NCBI GenBank assembly: GCA_963978545.1
Contig: OZ021730.1
Location: forward strand, 7,447,796 to 7,511,795
Reading direction: 5' to 3'
DNA: 64,000 nt
From: Linyphia triangularis
Taxonomy: Eukaryota > Arthropoda > Arachnida > Araneae > Linyphiidae
This document shows, in pieces, positions 21,328-31,599 of the stretch. The translations under genes were made by a program, and so were the position numbers. Numbering within the stretch: the stretch's first letter is position 1; each line of letters starts with the position of its first letter. The notes under the pieces are model-generated. The model searched no databases. It had not been told where the DNA came from and was given only the letters and a program-made list of their open reading frames with translations.

Positions 21328-21974
21328 ATGTCTATGCAATTTATTTATTCATTACCCTTTTTTAGACTTCGAACTTTTTAATAATTTTATTAAAAAACAA
21401 ATTCAAATTTTAACAAATTTTATGAAGGCATATTTAAATTCTTAACTAGTGTTTGGCGCAGTATGGCCCAGGTGTTGCCCTTGCGCCAATAAAACCCAAA
21501 CAACCAACCAACCAACCTAAAAAAAAGCGAACCTAAAACCAAATCAACTCAAACCGATATCTCCCTCCCTCCTGGCATTCTTTCAAATGAACAAATCATT
21601 AATTACCTTACATCTCCTCACCTAAATACAAGTACTGCTGGAACATCCGAAAAACCAACGCAACCAATAAAGAAAACAAACTCAAAAACGCAAACTCAAA
21701 AGAAACAATCTGTAAATAAACAATCATTTAATAAACCTCTCTCTAAACCAGTGCAAAATCTGAAACAAAAAATAGAAAAGAAAAAAGCTAATATTGAAAC
21801 TAAAAAAGTAAAACCAACAAAGGAAGAGGCATCCCATTCCTCATCAGATGAGGAGTGCATCTCCGGTCTCTCAGAGTCCGGAGATATGGAAATAGAGGAA
21901 GGCCTTGAGACCCCTCCTAATCTCCAACCAAGGAGGAGGTCAAAAGAACGGGGCAATGACAACCATCCTGCATA

Positions 21975-24900
21975 ATATTCAATCTAATATCTTGGAACTG
22001 TCGTGGCTTCCACCACAACTCGGTGGATATTAAACACCTTATTGATGAACACCAACCTGTCTGCTTCTGTCTACAAGAGACTCTTTTAAAACCCTTACAG
22101 AGTTCTCTCATTAGGGGGTACAGTCCCCTTCGAAAGGACTGCACTAGCGGTGACAGAGCCAACGGGGGAGTAGCTATTTTTATATCTAACAGCACTCCAT
22201 TTACCCCGGTGTCTCTTACTTCTAACTTGCAAGCAGTTGCGGTTAGAATTGCATGCAAAAACCTAATCACCGTATGTTGCTTATATCTACCTCCTAATGT
22301 TGCTATACAGCAAGTAGAGCTTAACAGGTTGTGCGAGCAGCTTCCGTCTCCCTTTGTCATCATGGGAGACTTTAATGGCCATAATCCTCTTTGGGGTAGT
22401 CCCGATTGTAACAACCGTGGAAGACAAATCGAGAAGTTATTGCAAGACAAAAATCTGTGTCTTCTTAACAATGGGGAAGACACATACTTCCACACCCCAT
22501 CGAGGACATTTCATGCGATCGATCTTGCCTTGTGCTCACCATCTCTTTTACCTTCATGGACCTTTGATGTCGGAAAGGATCTTTTCCACAGCGACCACTT
22601 TCCTATAAAACTTTTACATATAGGAAATGGATCAGCTCATGTTACCCGCTCTCCCCGATTCAGATTCGACGCGGCGGATTGGGAGTTGTTTTCCTCCTCT
22701 GTTCACCTTTCTGAAGAGATGGTGGACCAAGGCGACATCAATGAGGCCACAGCCTATGTTACAAATGCTATACTAGAAGCTGCTCGTAACTCCATCCCTA
22801 TGTCATCTTCCAATATTCCTAAAATAACCAAACCGTGGTGGAATCACGAATGCAGGATGGCTCACAAAAAACAAAGGAAGGCTTGGGGTGTTTTTCGCCG
22901 TCACCCTTCTGAGGCCAACCTTATCAGCTTTAAGCGTGCTCGGGCTGAGGCTCGTAGCATTCGCCGACGGAGCCAGAGGGATTCTTGGCAGAAGTATGTC
23001 AGCACCATAACATCTTCGACATCTTCTAAAAGGGTCTGGAACAAGGTCAATAAGATCAAGGGCCGTTATCCCAATTACTCTATTTCCATCTTAGAGGACC
23101 ATCGGGGAGTTGTTTCAGACCCTAAGGATATTGCCGATACTCTTGCCGATGCATTCGCCAAGGTATCGAGCAATTCTAATTATAAAGAGCCGTTTGCCAC
23201 ATATAAGCTTCGAGCTGAGAGGAAAATATTAAATTTCACTTCTTCTTCTACGGAAGAATACAATTGCGAATTCTCTATGGCTGAGCTGATGAAAGCTTTA
23301 TCTGGTTCCAACAATTCTGCCGTTGGGCCGGATGGTATTCATTATCAAATGCTTAAACATCTGCAGCCACTCCAGCTCAAGCTTATATTGAAATTATTTA
23401 ACCGTATCTGGCGGGAAAATACATTTCCTTCCAACTGGCAACGAGCTCTTGTAATACCAATTGTCAAATCTGGTAAGAATCCCAAGAATCCTTCTGGCTA
23501 CCGTCCCATTGCACTTACCAGTTGTTTTTGCAAACTGATGGAGAAACTGGTTAATGCACGTCTTATATTTTATCTCGAAGTTAACAATAGTTTGTCTCAA
23601 TTCCAGAGTGGTTTCCGCCGTGGACGTAGCACAATAGATAACCTACTCCTCCTTGAAACTTCGATTCGGGAGGCTTTTGTCAAGCGGAACCATTTGGTAT
23701 CTGTATTCTTTGACATGGAGAAGGCTTATGACCGTACTTGGAGATATGGTATACTCAAAGACCTACATGATTTAGGTCTGCGAGGGAACTTACCATCCTT
23801 TATTGAAAATTTCCTGACACAGAAAATCTTCCAAGTACGAGTCAACTCGATTCTATCTGATGAGTTCATCCAAGAACAAGGTGTTCCCCAGGGAAGTGTG
23901 TTGAGTTGAGCACTATTCATCATCAAAGTCAACAGCCTTTTTACCTGCCTTCCACCATACGGTATCGGGCACGTTGTTTGTTGATAACTTTCAGATGTCA
24001 TGCGCCTCAACCAATATGTCAACCATAGAGAGACAGCTTCATCTCGCCATCAGGAGAGTCACAGACTGGGCCAATAAAAACGGATTTACTTTTTCACCTG
24101 AAAAAACTGTGGCCATGCACTTCTGCAGGAAACGTGAGCTTCACCATGATCCGGAAATTTATTTAAATGGAGTCCAAATACCCATTGTCAAAGAAACTAA
24201 GTTTCTCGGTGTAATTTTTGACTCCAAGCTCACTTTCCTGCCACATATCAAACATTTAAAATTGAAGTGCAACAAAGTCCTGAATCTCCTGAAAGTTCTC
24301 TCTAACACTTCCTGGGGTGCAGACACCTCCTCCATGTTAAAGATCTACAGATGCCTTATCCGTTCCAAACTTGACTATGGCTCGGTGGTGTACGGATCAG
24401 CCAGAAAATCGGCGTTAATGCTCCTGGATCCTATTCACCATTCAGGTCTTAGGATCGCTTCAGGAGCATTTAGTACATCACCGGTGCAGAGTTTATATGT
24501 GCTATGTCGAGAAGCCTCATTGGGATTGAGACGTGACAAACTTTGTCTGAAGTTGTTTTTTAAAATCAAGAGTCATCCTTCACATCCACTTTTAGAGCAC
24601 ATTTTTAACCCTTCCTATCATCGTCTTTTTAATGCACGTCCATCCACCATTCCATCTTTTTCTCTAAGAACGTCATCCATTCTTTTATCGCATAACATTG
24701 AAAATTTCAGGGTTCGGCCCATTTCATTCTCTATTCCACCCTGGCATGTTCATCAGATAATAGTTCTCAACATTTTTAGTAATTTTAAAAAATGTTATAC
24801 ACCAGGTATAGTTTTTACAAATTTGTTTTATTACCATAGATCCAACTTTTCTAATTTTAAACCAATATATACGGATGGGTCAAAGAGCCAGGGGCATGTC

Positions 24901-25659
24901 GGAGCTGCTGCAGTTCATAACAATTCCATCATATCTCGAGAACTGCACCATAGCAGCTCCGTCTTTTCATCAGAATCCCTGGCTATTCTATTGGCCTTGC
25001 ATTTTATTTTAAAGCAAGGCCATGGTCAGTGGATTATTTACACAGATTCCAAAAGCTGTTTAGATGCATTAAATAATCCACTGAACCAGACCCATCCTTT
25101 TATTTTAGAAATTTTAAAAGTTCATATCACTCTCTGTGAAAGAAACTTCAAAGTTCTTTTTTGTTGGATCCCAGGTCATGTGGGGATCATGGGTAATGAA
25201 CGAGCAGATTCTATCGCACGATCAGCAAGTGGACCTAGGAGCACTTGGCTCTGCCCTGACGACGCAATAAAAGCTTGTGACACTGCTCTGTCTCTCACTT
25301 GGCAGGCCATGTGGGATGCACAGACAGCTAACAAGCTGCGTTCGTTTCAGCCCTCAATTTCCGGATTTGCCCCCATACAACAATCCCGGAAAAGGGAAGT
25401 GCTCCTGACACGACTAAGAATAGGCCACACTCGTTTTACCCATGTGCACCTTCTGCTGGCAGAGGGTGCCCCCACATGCAACGCCTGTGGAATTATTTTT
25501 TCTGTTTTACACATTTTAAGTGAATGTCCTGCTTTTAATAATCTCAGACTGCGTCATTTTAATACGACTCATCCATCACTGTCATTTATTTTAAATTCAC
25601 CACCTCATCGGAATCTTTTTGCATTTTTACAAGAAATTGGCTTCTATTGTTTGATTTAG
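21975..25659 (+). pseudogene. LINE F ORF2, start lost, stop and frameshift
   Basis: At the position of the usual TAATG junction the sequence is TAATA, so the ATG is lost (21975-21977). The frame then runs through the endonuclease (SWNCRGFHHNS, GDFNGHNPLWGS) and the reverse transcriptase to QGVPQGSVLS, where TGA replaces a cysteine codon at 23907-23909. A frameshift near 23940-23990 precedes the next open part, where motif C reads FVDNF (second catalytic Asp changed to Asn). RNase H (YTDGSKSQGHVG, IYTDSKSC, GNERAD) and the C-terminal Cys/His motif are intact to 25659. Confidence 0.9.
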
Positions 25660-26125
25660 ACATTTGGTAGCTTTATACTTATATTTTCTGTACTATTTTA
25701 ATCTGTATATTTTTAAAAATTTTACTTTTTGGAATATAAATACAATTGTTTGGCGCAGTATAGCCCTTGTGTAGCTCTTGCGCCATAAAACCCCAACCAA
25801 CCAACCAACCAACCAATTGGAAGGGGACGGGCAGCAGGAGAAACTTTTTGTGGGGTGATGAATATTTCACCGCCACCAGAAAAGTTCATACTTTACAAAA
25901 AACTGCTACTAAATGCAAGTCAGCAAGTTTGTGAAGCTTCCATGTAAAAAGCAGCAGATGAAGCGATAGCTTTAGAGGGTAATTCTCATATTACAGTTGC
26001 CTTTGACGGTACCTGGCAGAAAAGGGGGTACCAATCCTTGAATGGTGTTGTCACAGCCACAAGTGTCGACACCGGTAAAGTACTCGACAGAGAGGTACTG
26101 TCGAAACATTGCAGGTGTCTTTTGA

Positions 26126-26407
26126 TTGGTTGGTTGGTTGTATTCAGATTATCTGGCGCCGTCAGCAACACGAGGGCTATAATGCGCCGAAACTTTCGTC
26201 ATTAGACAAGCCAACATACATTTACAAACACCCATGCCTAATACGGGTTTGTTTGTTTGTGGTTTTATGGCTCAAAGGCAGCACTAGGGCCATGCTGCGC
26301 CAAACAAACGATAAAAGAGACAATGATGGAGGATGCCTAATACGGGACTCGAACCCGCAACCTCACGGTCTAGAAGCCAGCACGCTAACCACTACACCGT
26401 TTGGTCG
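26126..26407 (-). mobile_element. tRNA-derived SINE, copy 5, itself interrupted
   Basis: Minus-strand SINE inserted in the Mutator-like relic with a perfect 15-bp duplication, gcaggtgtcttttga (26111-26125 and 26408-26422). Its body is split by an 85-bp LINE tail (26248-26332). The tRNA head is at the right end. Confidence 0.92.
26248..26332 (-). mobile_element. 85-bp LINE-beta tail insertion in SINE
   Basis: The insert carries only the 3' end of a LINE-beta: the hairpin region (minus strand ggcgcagcatggcc...) and the Aaac-type tail. It is flanked by a perfect 14-bp duplication, atgcctaatacggg (26234-26247 and 26333-26346). It is an extremely 5'-truncated retrotransposition product and shows which 3' sequence is sufficient. 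Confidence 0.85.
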
Positions 26408-26910
26408 GCAGGTGTCTTTTGAAGTTTCAAAATAAACATTAAGTTACGTGTACCGCCAACTATGCTGGGACGAGTGGTGGCATGAAAGTGAAAGGTGTTT
26501 CTACAATATTTAGACGCTCCCAAACATTGTATGATGCATGCTACACTAGGTATCTCGGAGATGGTGACTCGAAAGGATATTCTACTATTGCCGCATTGAA
26601 TCCTTATGGCGATATATCAGTTGAAAAATTAGAGTGTGTGGGACATGTGCAAAAGCGCATGGGGACACGGTTCTTGGCTTTCAAAAGTAAAAGCTATGGC
26701 AAAAAGTTGGCTGATGGCAAAAGTTTGGGAGGACGTAACCGCCTTACTGATGTCATGATCACTCTAATACAGCGGTATTATGGATACAGCGGTATTCATA
26801 GATAAAAAAAAATAGACTTTTTGCATTTCTACACAATTTGGATCGGTCTGAGCTTAAAGAAAAAGTGTTTGTCTGGGTTTCTGTTTGTAGATAACGTTGT
26901 CCCTTTAAGG

Positions 26911-27241
26911 TAGGGGTCGTTCAAACCTTCGTAAGTATGTCTTCGTTAATTTTTGACCCCTCCCTCCCCTTGTCAGCAAAAATAAGCAAATCGCATACCC
27001 CCTTCCCCCTATAATTACGTAAGCAAATGATACCCCCCCCCCCCCCTCTTCGAATTTTTTTCGGTGTGCAAAAGTGAAAAATTTTGCAAGTTTCACATTT
27101 TTTTAGAAATAAAGTGGTTATTAAATGCTTATGTAAGCATCACTCATACCCCCTCCCCTCCCTTGTCAGCAAAAATAAGCAAATCGCTAACCCCCCCCCC
27201 CACACACCCCGCTAGGTGCTTACGTAATATTTGAACGGCCC
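26911..27241. mobile_element. MITE with imperfect terminal inverted repeats
   Basis: A ~330-bp non-coding element begins ggggtcgttcaaaccttcgt and ends with sequence whose reverse complement is ggggccgttcaaatattacg, about 80 percent complementary over 26 bp. Inside, a C-rich block (cctccc...cttgtcagcaaaa) occurs twice, at about 26965 and 27156. A gta triplet stands on both sides. No coding capacity is present. The superfamily is uncertain. Confidence 0.6.
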
Positions 27242-27287
27242 CGTAGACTTGATGAAGGGGACTGGATAAAACTCTTAGAGTGAACAA

Positions 27288-27473
27288 GCCGACCAAACGG
27301 TATAGTGGTTAGCGTGCTGGCTTCTAGACCGCGAGGTTGCGGGTTCGAGTCCCGTGTTTGGCATGGGTGTTTGTAAATGTATGTTGGCTTGTCTAATGAC
27401 GAAAGTTTCGGCGCATTATAGCCCTCGTGTTGCTGACGGCGCCAGATAATCTGAATACAACCAACCAACCAAC
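27288..27473 (+). mobile_element. tRNA-derived SINE, copy 6
   Basis: This plus-strand copy best shows the tRNA head: acceptor arms GCCGACC and GTTTGGC pair, the T stem GCGGG/CCCGT pairs, and A and B boxes are canonical. The anticodon position would read TCT, suggesting a tRNA-Arg origin. A perfect 14-bp duplication, cttagagtgaacaa, is at 27274-27287 and 27474-27487. The CCAA tail has about four units. Confidence 0.94.
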
Positions 27474-29145
27474 CTTAGAGTGAACAACAGTATTCTCAAC
27501 CAAAAGGTAAAGACAAACCGCGAAGTTTTAAAACGTCTAATTGATGTGACGTGTTTCCTTGCAAAGCAAGAACTGCCGTTTCGGGGACACGATCAGGGAG
27601 ATTCTTCCGTTAATAAAGGCAACTAAGTAGAAACGTTGAATTTGCTTAAAATATGGGATCAGTACTAGCCGAACATTTCGAAACTTCTACAGTCTTTAGA
27701 CGGACCTCCAGCGACATTTAAAATGATATCATCTCGACTGTCAGTGATTTGGTTAAGGAAGCAATTTCTTGTGAAATAAAAGAAGCCGAATTTGTTGCTG
27801 TCATGCTGGATGAAACATCTGACAACAAATATAGATCACAGTTGTCCACGGTTCTCAGATATGTACATAAGGATGATAATTGCGTCAAAGAACGTTTCAT
27901 AAGATTTAATGATGTAAGTGCTGATAGAACAGCTGATGGACTGCTGTCGCATGTAAATGGAATTACTGAGAATTTAATCTGGCTGATAAACTTGTAGCAC
28001 AAACCTACGACGGAGCTGCTGTTATGTCGGGACATTTGTCAGGTTCGCAGAAAAAAGTTATTGATCAGTACACAAAAGCTCTACACACTCATTGCTACGC
28101 TCACGTTCTAAACCTAGTTTTAGCTCAAGGAATGAATGAAATTCCAGAGTGCAACATATTTTTTTCAACTCTTAGTGGAATTTCAACTTTTTCTTCACAC
28201 TCTAGTAAAAGAACTTATGCGGTTCAAGAACATCTCAAAAAGAGTATTCCAACATTTGCTCTAACACGTTGGACTTGCACATCTCGACTGGTCAACACCG
28301 TTGAGTGTTTTCGAGAAACCATCACCGATTTCTTTTCCACTATTTATGAAGATAATGACGACATGTGGAATGGCACGGACAGGTGCACAGCCCGTGGATA
28401 CGTGGACTTCCTAACCAAATTCGAGACAGTGTTTCTGTTAAATGTATTTTCTCCAGTGTTTGCTCAGTCTGACATTGTGTTTCAGATTTTACAAACACAG
28501 CATATTGATATCATGAAGTGTTGAAACTTCATCAAAGACTTTCTACAATTTTTGAACTACTTTGGACAAGGATTTATTCGCTGTGACGAATGTCAAAGCA
28601 AATGGACGGAAAAGTTAATTTCAGATTATGACAAATGCCATAACTGTGAAATTGTCGGATTTGAAGATATTTAGGAGAAGACGGTTTCAATTGCTAGAAA
28701 ACCTAAACAACTAAAAAAACGACGCCAGGAAGACTTTTCCGAAGCAGACGAGTAACGTCATAAAAGGCTCTTTTTCACCATCATCGATAATATTTCAAAT
28801 CACTTAGCTACTCGCTTCGGATCTCTTCAAAATTTGGCATTTTTCGAGCTGTTGAACCCTAGAAATTTTAAGACATTTTCGAGAAGCAATAATTTTCTTG
28901 TATCTCTTTTGAAAGAGTTAGAGGTATTATATCCGAATGTGTTATGAATGTCGAATGAAAAATGAACTACGCGTATTTTATAGAACCGTTGCTTTCAGTG
29001 AAAAGTCTCCCTATGAGCTCATTAAATTTTTAAGGGAAGAGAAGTTGGATAGCGCATTTTAAGAGATTTTGAAACTGTCAAAATTAATTGCAAAGATTCC
29101 AGCGACAATTTCATCCGTGGAAAGAAGTTTTTCCGCCCTCAAGCG

Positions 29146-29326
29146 GCCGACCAAACGGTATAGTGGTTAGCGTGCTAGCTTCTAGACCGCGAGGTTGCGG
29201 GTTCGAGTCCCGTGTTAGGCATGGGTGTTTGTAAATGTATGTTGGCTTGTCTAATGACGAATGTTTCGGCGCATTATAGCCCTCGTGTTGCTGACGGCGC
29301 CAGATAATCTGAAAACAACCAACCAA
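29146..29326 (+). mobile_element. tRNA-derived SINE, copy 7
   Basis: Plus-strand full-length SINE inside the C-terminal part of the hAT relic. A perfect 14-bp duplication, tccgccctcaagcg, is at 29132-29145 and 29327-29340. Confidence 0.94.
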
Positions 29327-29405
29327 TCCGCCCTCAAGCGAATACATACTTACAAAAGATCTACTCAAAATCAAGATCGTTTGAGTAACCTTTCTCTCTT
29401 GTCGA

Positions 29406-30843
29406 CCCCCTCGGGTGCTCACTTCTTGTGAGTACGGGCTTGGCGAACCCGAGGTACACTAGCTGGGCCTAGCATTTTTCATTTTCTATCCTCATTGTGA
29501 TGCTAACTAGTGAACAGCTTTCAGTTTTTTGTATGCAATTACTTTTTCCCATTCAACATGATTTTGGTTTTTTAACTTTTTGTTACAATATCTTCTTTTG
29601 ATTAAAGCCCAAATTTGTTTCACTTGACTTTGATTTAATTCTTTGATTTAATATTGTCAGATTTCTTTACTGACCTGCATGTTTGCCGTATGCGGAGACC
29701 CGTAAGGGCGGAAAATGGGATCCTGTGGCGACCCATTTCAGGACGGGTTTTAGTTTCCTGGGGGCGCTGCTGCGTTCCCTTTGGCCCATGCTTCGCTCGA
29801 AACGGGAGGCAGAGTTTGACCCGGCTTTGTCATTCGGCTGGTGGGACCAGGACACTTAGTGTTGCTGACTGCTTTAGGGTAAGAACCGTGATATTCATGG
29901 GACGACATCATTGTACATTATCCCCTAGTAAGCGCCGTGCCTGGGGAAATCCTAGTCGACCGGTGGCTGCTACCCATGTTGGACCCGATGGTGGGTGGGG
30001 ATCTACGGTAAGCGTTTAAGGATTATTTTATGTTTATTATTTTTTCACTCTACGAGCTCTAGTGGAAGCCTAATTCCACTACACCCTAATGATCGATTGA
30101 CTAAAGAAAACAATAAAAGATCAAAGAAACGTATTACTAACCAACCTATCGTAATCGAAAAGAAACCTTGCACTGATACATTGTCGAAATTTCTCATTGT
30201 CACTTCACCTGAACATGCTCTCGGAAAGTTGTCACCTTTTCTTATTCAGAAAGGCTTTCAAGGCATTGGTGAGGAACTAAAGTCTGTGAAGAAACTAAAA
30301 TCCAGCGATTTTTTGATTGAGACAACCAATGACTTACAATCTAACTGCTTCTTGTCAGCTACACAGCTTGCTTCCATTAACATCTCAGTGTCCCCTCATA
30401 AGACTTTGAACTCGAGCAGAGGCGTTATATCTGAAACTGACCTGGAACAAGTTGAAGAAACAGAAATCCTTGAGGGACTTTCCTACCAAGGAGTTACTAA
30501 TGTTAAAAAGATTACAATTAAAAAAGGAGCTGATATTGTAACAACAAAACACACAATACTTACCTTCAATAGTCCTAATCTTCCCTCTCATGTTTATGAT
30601 GGATATCTTAGATGCCCAGTCCGTTCTTACATTCCCAGCCCTATACGCTGTTTCAAATGTCAAAGTTTTGGTCATACTACCTGCCGAGGAACGGACATTT
30701 GCGTAAATTGTGCTAGCTCCGATCCTCAATACAACTTTAAAAATTGTTCCTTTCCACCGAAGTGTGCCAACTGCATAAAATCGCATCCTGCTTTCTCAAA
30801 ATCTTGTGCAGAGTGGATTTTCAACCAACTTTTGTTAACCTGA
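29406..30843 (+). mobile_element. LINE H (alpha family), 3'-truncated
   Basis: Starts with the alpha 5' end (ccccctcgggtgctcac, with the same stems), followed by the 5' UTR with the conserved block near 29688 and part of ORF1. It ends in the zinc-knuckle region near 30822, after which sequence is unrelated. ORF2 and the 3' tail are missing. It lies directly after the hAT relic. More diverged than F, G and C, so older. Confidence 0.8.
30049..30843 (+). pseudogene. LINE H ORF1, truncated
   Basis: The frame shows the ORF1 N-terminal domain (FLIVTSPEHALGKLSPFLIQ, SSDFLIETT, SSRGVISETDL, TTKHTILTFNSP) and the first knuckles (CFKCQSFGHTTC, with one residue fewer between His and Cys than in the other copies, then CVNCASSD and CANCIKSHPAFSKSC). 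It runs out at a stop at 30841. The expected start lacks a clean ATG in frame (the ATG at 30028 soon meets a stop), so it is decayed at both ends. Confidence 0.75.
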
Positions 30844-30861
30844 GCAACCAACTGACTTTGA

Positions 30862-31465
30862 AAACTGAGCATTATCCGCTTCGAAACTGATCCAGAAATC
30901 ATCCGACAGTTTTTTGAGGCAGGTTCTCCGCGAATATGCGGTTATAAAAACAGTGCTTTGTTGTGTACTATGTCATACAAAGGAACAAAACTTAGAGGAA
31001 GCGTCTGCAAGGTGCTGCTAGATAATATTGGTTGCAGTTTACTAAAAGATATTTCATTTCTAGGCCGGGCTATAGTGTGGGATAGTGAGCCGCAAGCCAT
31101 CAAACTGTTGCTAGAAGCTGGCTGCTCCCCAAATGTAGAAAGCCTGTTACATAATGGACACCCCAGCACTGCATTGAAATTGGCTTTATTTATAAATAAA
31201 GAATTAAGCTCCATTGAGATGCTTTTGAAATATGGAGCCAGTCTTAGGGCAGCAGGCGATATTTATGAAATATTAAGATCGGCTCTTAGCAAATCTAATG
31301 CCAATCCCAATCAATATAATGTTGACTTTGCAAAAGTACTTTTAAAGTACACGTATCTCGAATATCCAAACTTTAATATTCAAGACCTTGATCTGGGACG
31401 CCAGCACTACACTGTATTCAAGGACTATATTCAAAAGTGTACGCATGAAGTGGACTTATTGAAAG
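30862..31465 (+). CDS. Ankyrin-repeat protein, probable single exon
   Basis: The open frame contains several ankyrin-like units: DPEIIRQFFEAGSPR, EPQAIKLLLEAGCSPNVE and SSIEMLLKYGASL, each with the helix-turn-helix and loop pattern. The frame is open from about 30862 and a good splice donor (AAAG then GTAACA) follows DLLK at 31465, so the coding part probably ends there rather than at the stop at 31566. The protein is not identified. Ankyrin repeats bind proteins. Whether the gene is alive is unknown: no neighbouring exon was recognised, and LINE H ends just before it. Confidence 0.5.
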
Positions 31466-31520
31466 GTAACAAAATATTACATTTCATTAGAAATCAACAT
31501 TCAGGTTACCAATGTGCGCA

Positions 31521-31528
31521 TATATATA
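31521..31528 (+). promoter_or_regulatory. TATA-like box before NS1 relic 2
   Basis: TATATATA is 72 bp upstream of the first ATG of NS1 relic 2. It is a plausible viral promoter remnant, but AT-rich runs are common here. Confidence 0.3.
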
Positions 31529-31599
31529 CTACCCACTCAAATAACGGTCATCATTCGCCTCCCTGACGTGCTAGTGTACACACGCTGCTCTGCGGACTC

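Larger units (their letters stand above)
15723..21515 (+). mobile_element. LINE G (alpha family), full-length, both ORFs open
   Basis: A 5.8-kb element inserted into ORF1 of LINE F with a perfect 14-bp duplication, cctaaaaaaaagcg (15709-15722 and 21516-21529). It has a ~650-bp 5' UTR (conserved block near 16010), ORF1 (16376-17641), ORF2 (17641-21327) overlapping by TAATG, and a ~190-bp 3' UTR. The 3' UTR ends in the hairpin ttggcgcagtatggcc...gcgcc and a CCAA-repeat tail. RNase H after the reverse transcriptase places it near the I/Jockey-type groups rather than L1 or R2. Everything needed for retrotransposition appears present. Confidence 0.95.
14831..21975 (+). pseudogene. LINE F ORF1 (Gag-like), split by LINE G
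   Basis: The coding parts are 14831-15722 and 21530-21975. The start MASSSSFSPTGG matches the other alpha copies. It holds the conserved N-terminal region (MSPFFIQKGIKGICGG, SGDFLIE, NSSQGVISEHDL) and three zinc knuckles (CFKCQKFGHSKNAC, CAVCGSLDHLSDGC, CVNCPGKHPSFSREC). The second part has a Lys-rich stretch and ends HPA just before the ORF2 frame. Removing the insert and one target copy leaves the frame open, so the gene was intact when LINE G landed. It probably binds LINE RNA. Confidence 0.88.
14135..25813 (+). mobile_element. LINE F (alpha family), interrupted by LINE G
   Basis: This full-length LINE-alpha is inserted in the Mutator-like copy 2 with a perfect 13-bp duplication (14122-14134 and 25814-25826). 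Its own sequence is 14135-15722 and 21530-25813; the middle is LINE G. The 5' UTR carries the conserved cacgtttgccgtgtgcgg block near 14469. The tail has the ttggcgcagtatagcc hairpin and a CCAA-repeat end. ORF1 would be open across the break. ORF2 has lost its ATG, has one stop and has a frameshift. Confidence 0.93.
25814..26808 (+). pseudogene. Mutator-like transposase copy 2, central part
   Basis: Coding resumes after LINE F: CGVMNISPPPEKF, a stop at 25945-25947, then VAFDGTWQKRG and GVVTATSVDTGKVLD. A SINE (26126-26407) then cuts it. After the SINE the family pattern continues with SGGMKVKGVSTIFRRS, the acidic YLGDGDSKGY block, KLECVGHVQKRMGTR, a LADGKS..GGRNRLTD block and QRYYG. It ends at 26806, losing the C-terminal third present in copy 1. 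A likely terminal repeat remains at 26899-26910, so the 3' part was deleted. Confidence 0.85.
27242..29405 (+). pseudogene. hAT-type (ZMYM1-like) transposase relic with two SINEs
   Basis: Translation in shifting frames gives LDEGDW, FLAKQELPFRGHD, NKGN, then MLDETSDN (~27804) with the first catalytic-type aspartate, HCYAHVLNLVL (~28089, the C-x2-H motif), TRWTCTSRLVN and, at the end, SSVERSFSALKRIHTY, the hAT C-terminal dimerisation region. This is the TTF-type/ZMYM1-like hAT family common in animals. Frameshifts and stops (for example near 27628, 27722 and 27995) and SINEs at 27288-27473 and 29146-29326 break it. The longest open part is 28024-28524. Confidence 0.75.

Noticed and set aside
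22023..22495. Long antisense frames inside LINE ORF1 and ORF2 (for example 21917-22495 and 19257-19640 minus)
   Set aside because: They mirror conserved coding sequence and recur only where the sense ORF is conserved; no independent motif.
27288..27362. A tRNA gene (Arg-like, TCT anticodon) and similar tRNA-like stretches at nine other places
   Set aside because: Each is the 5' head of a SINE with body, tail and target duplications; the anticodon stem has mismatches. They are not functional tRNA genes.
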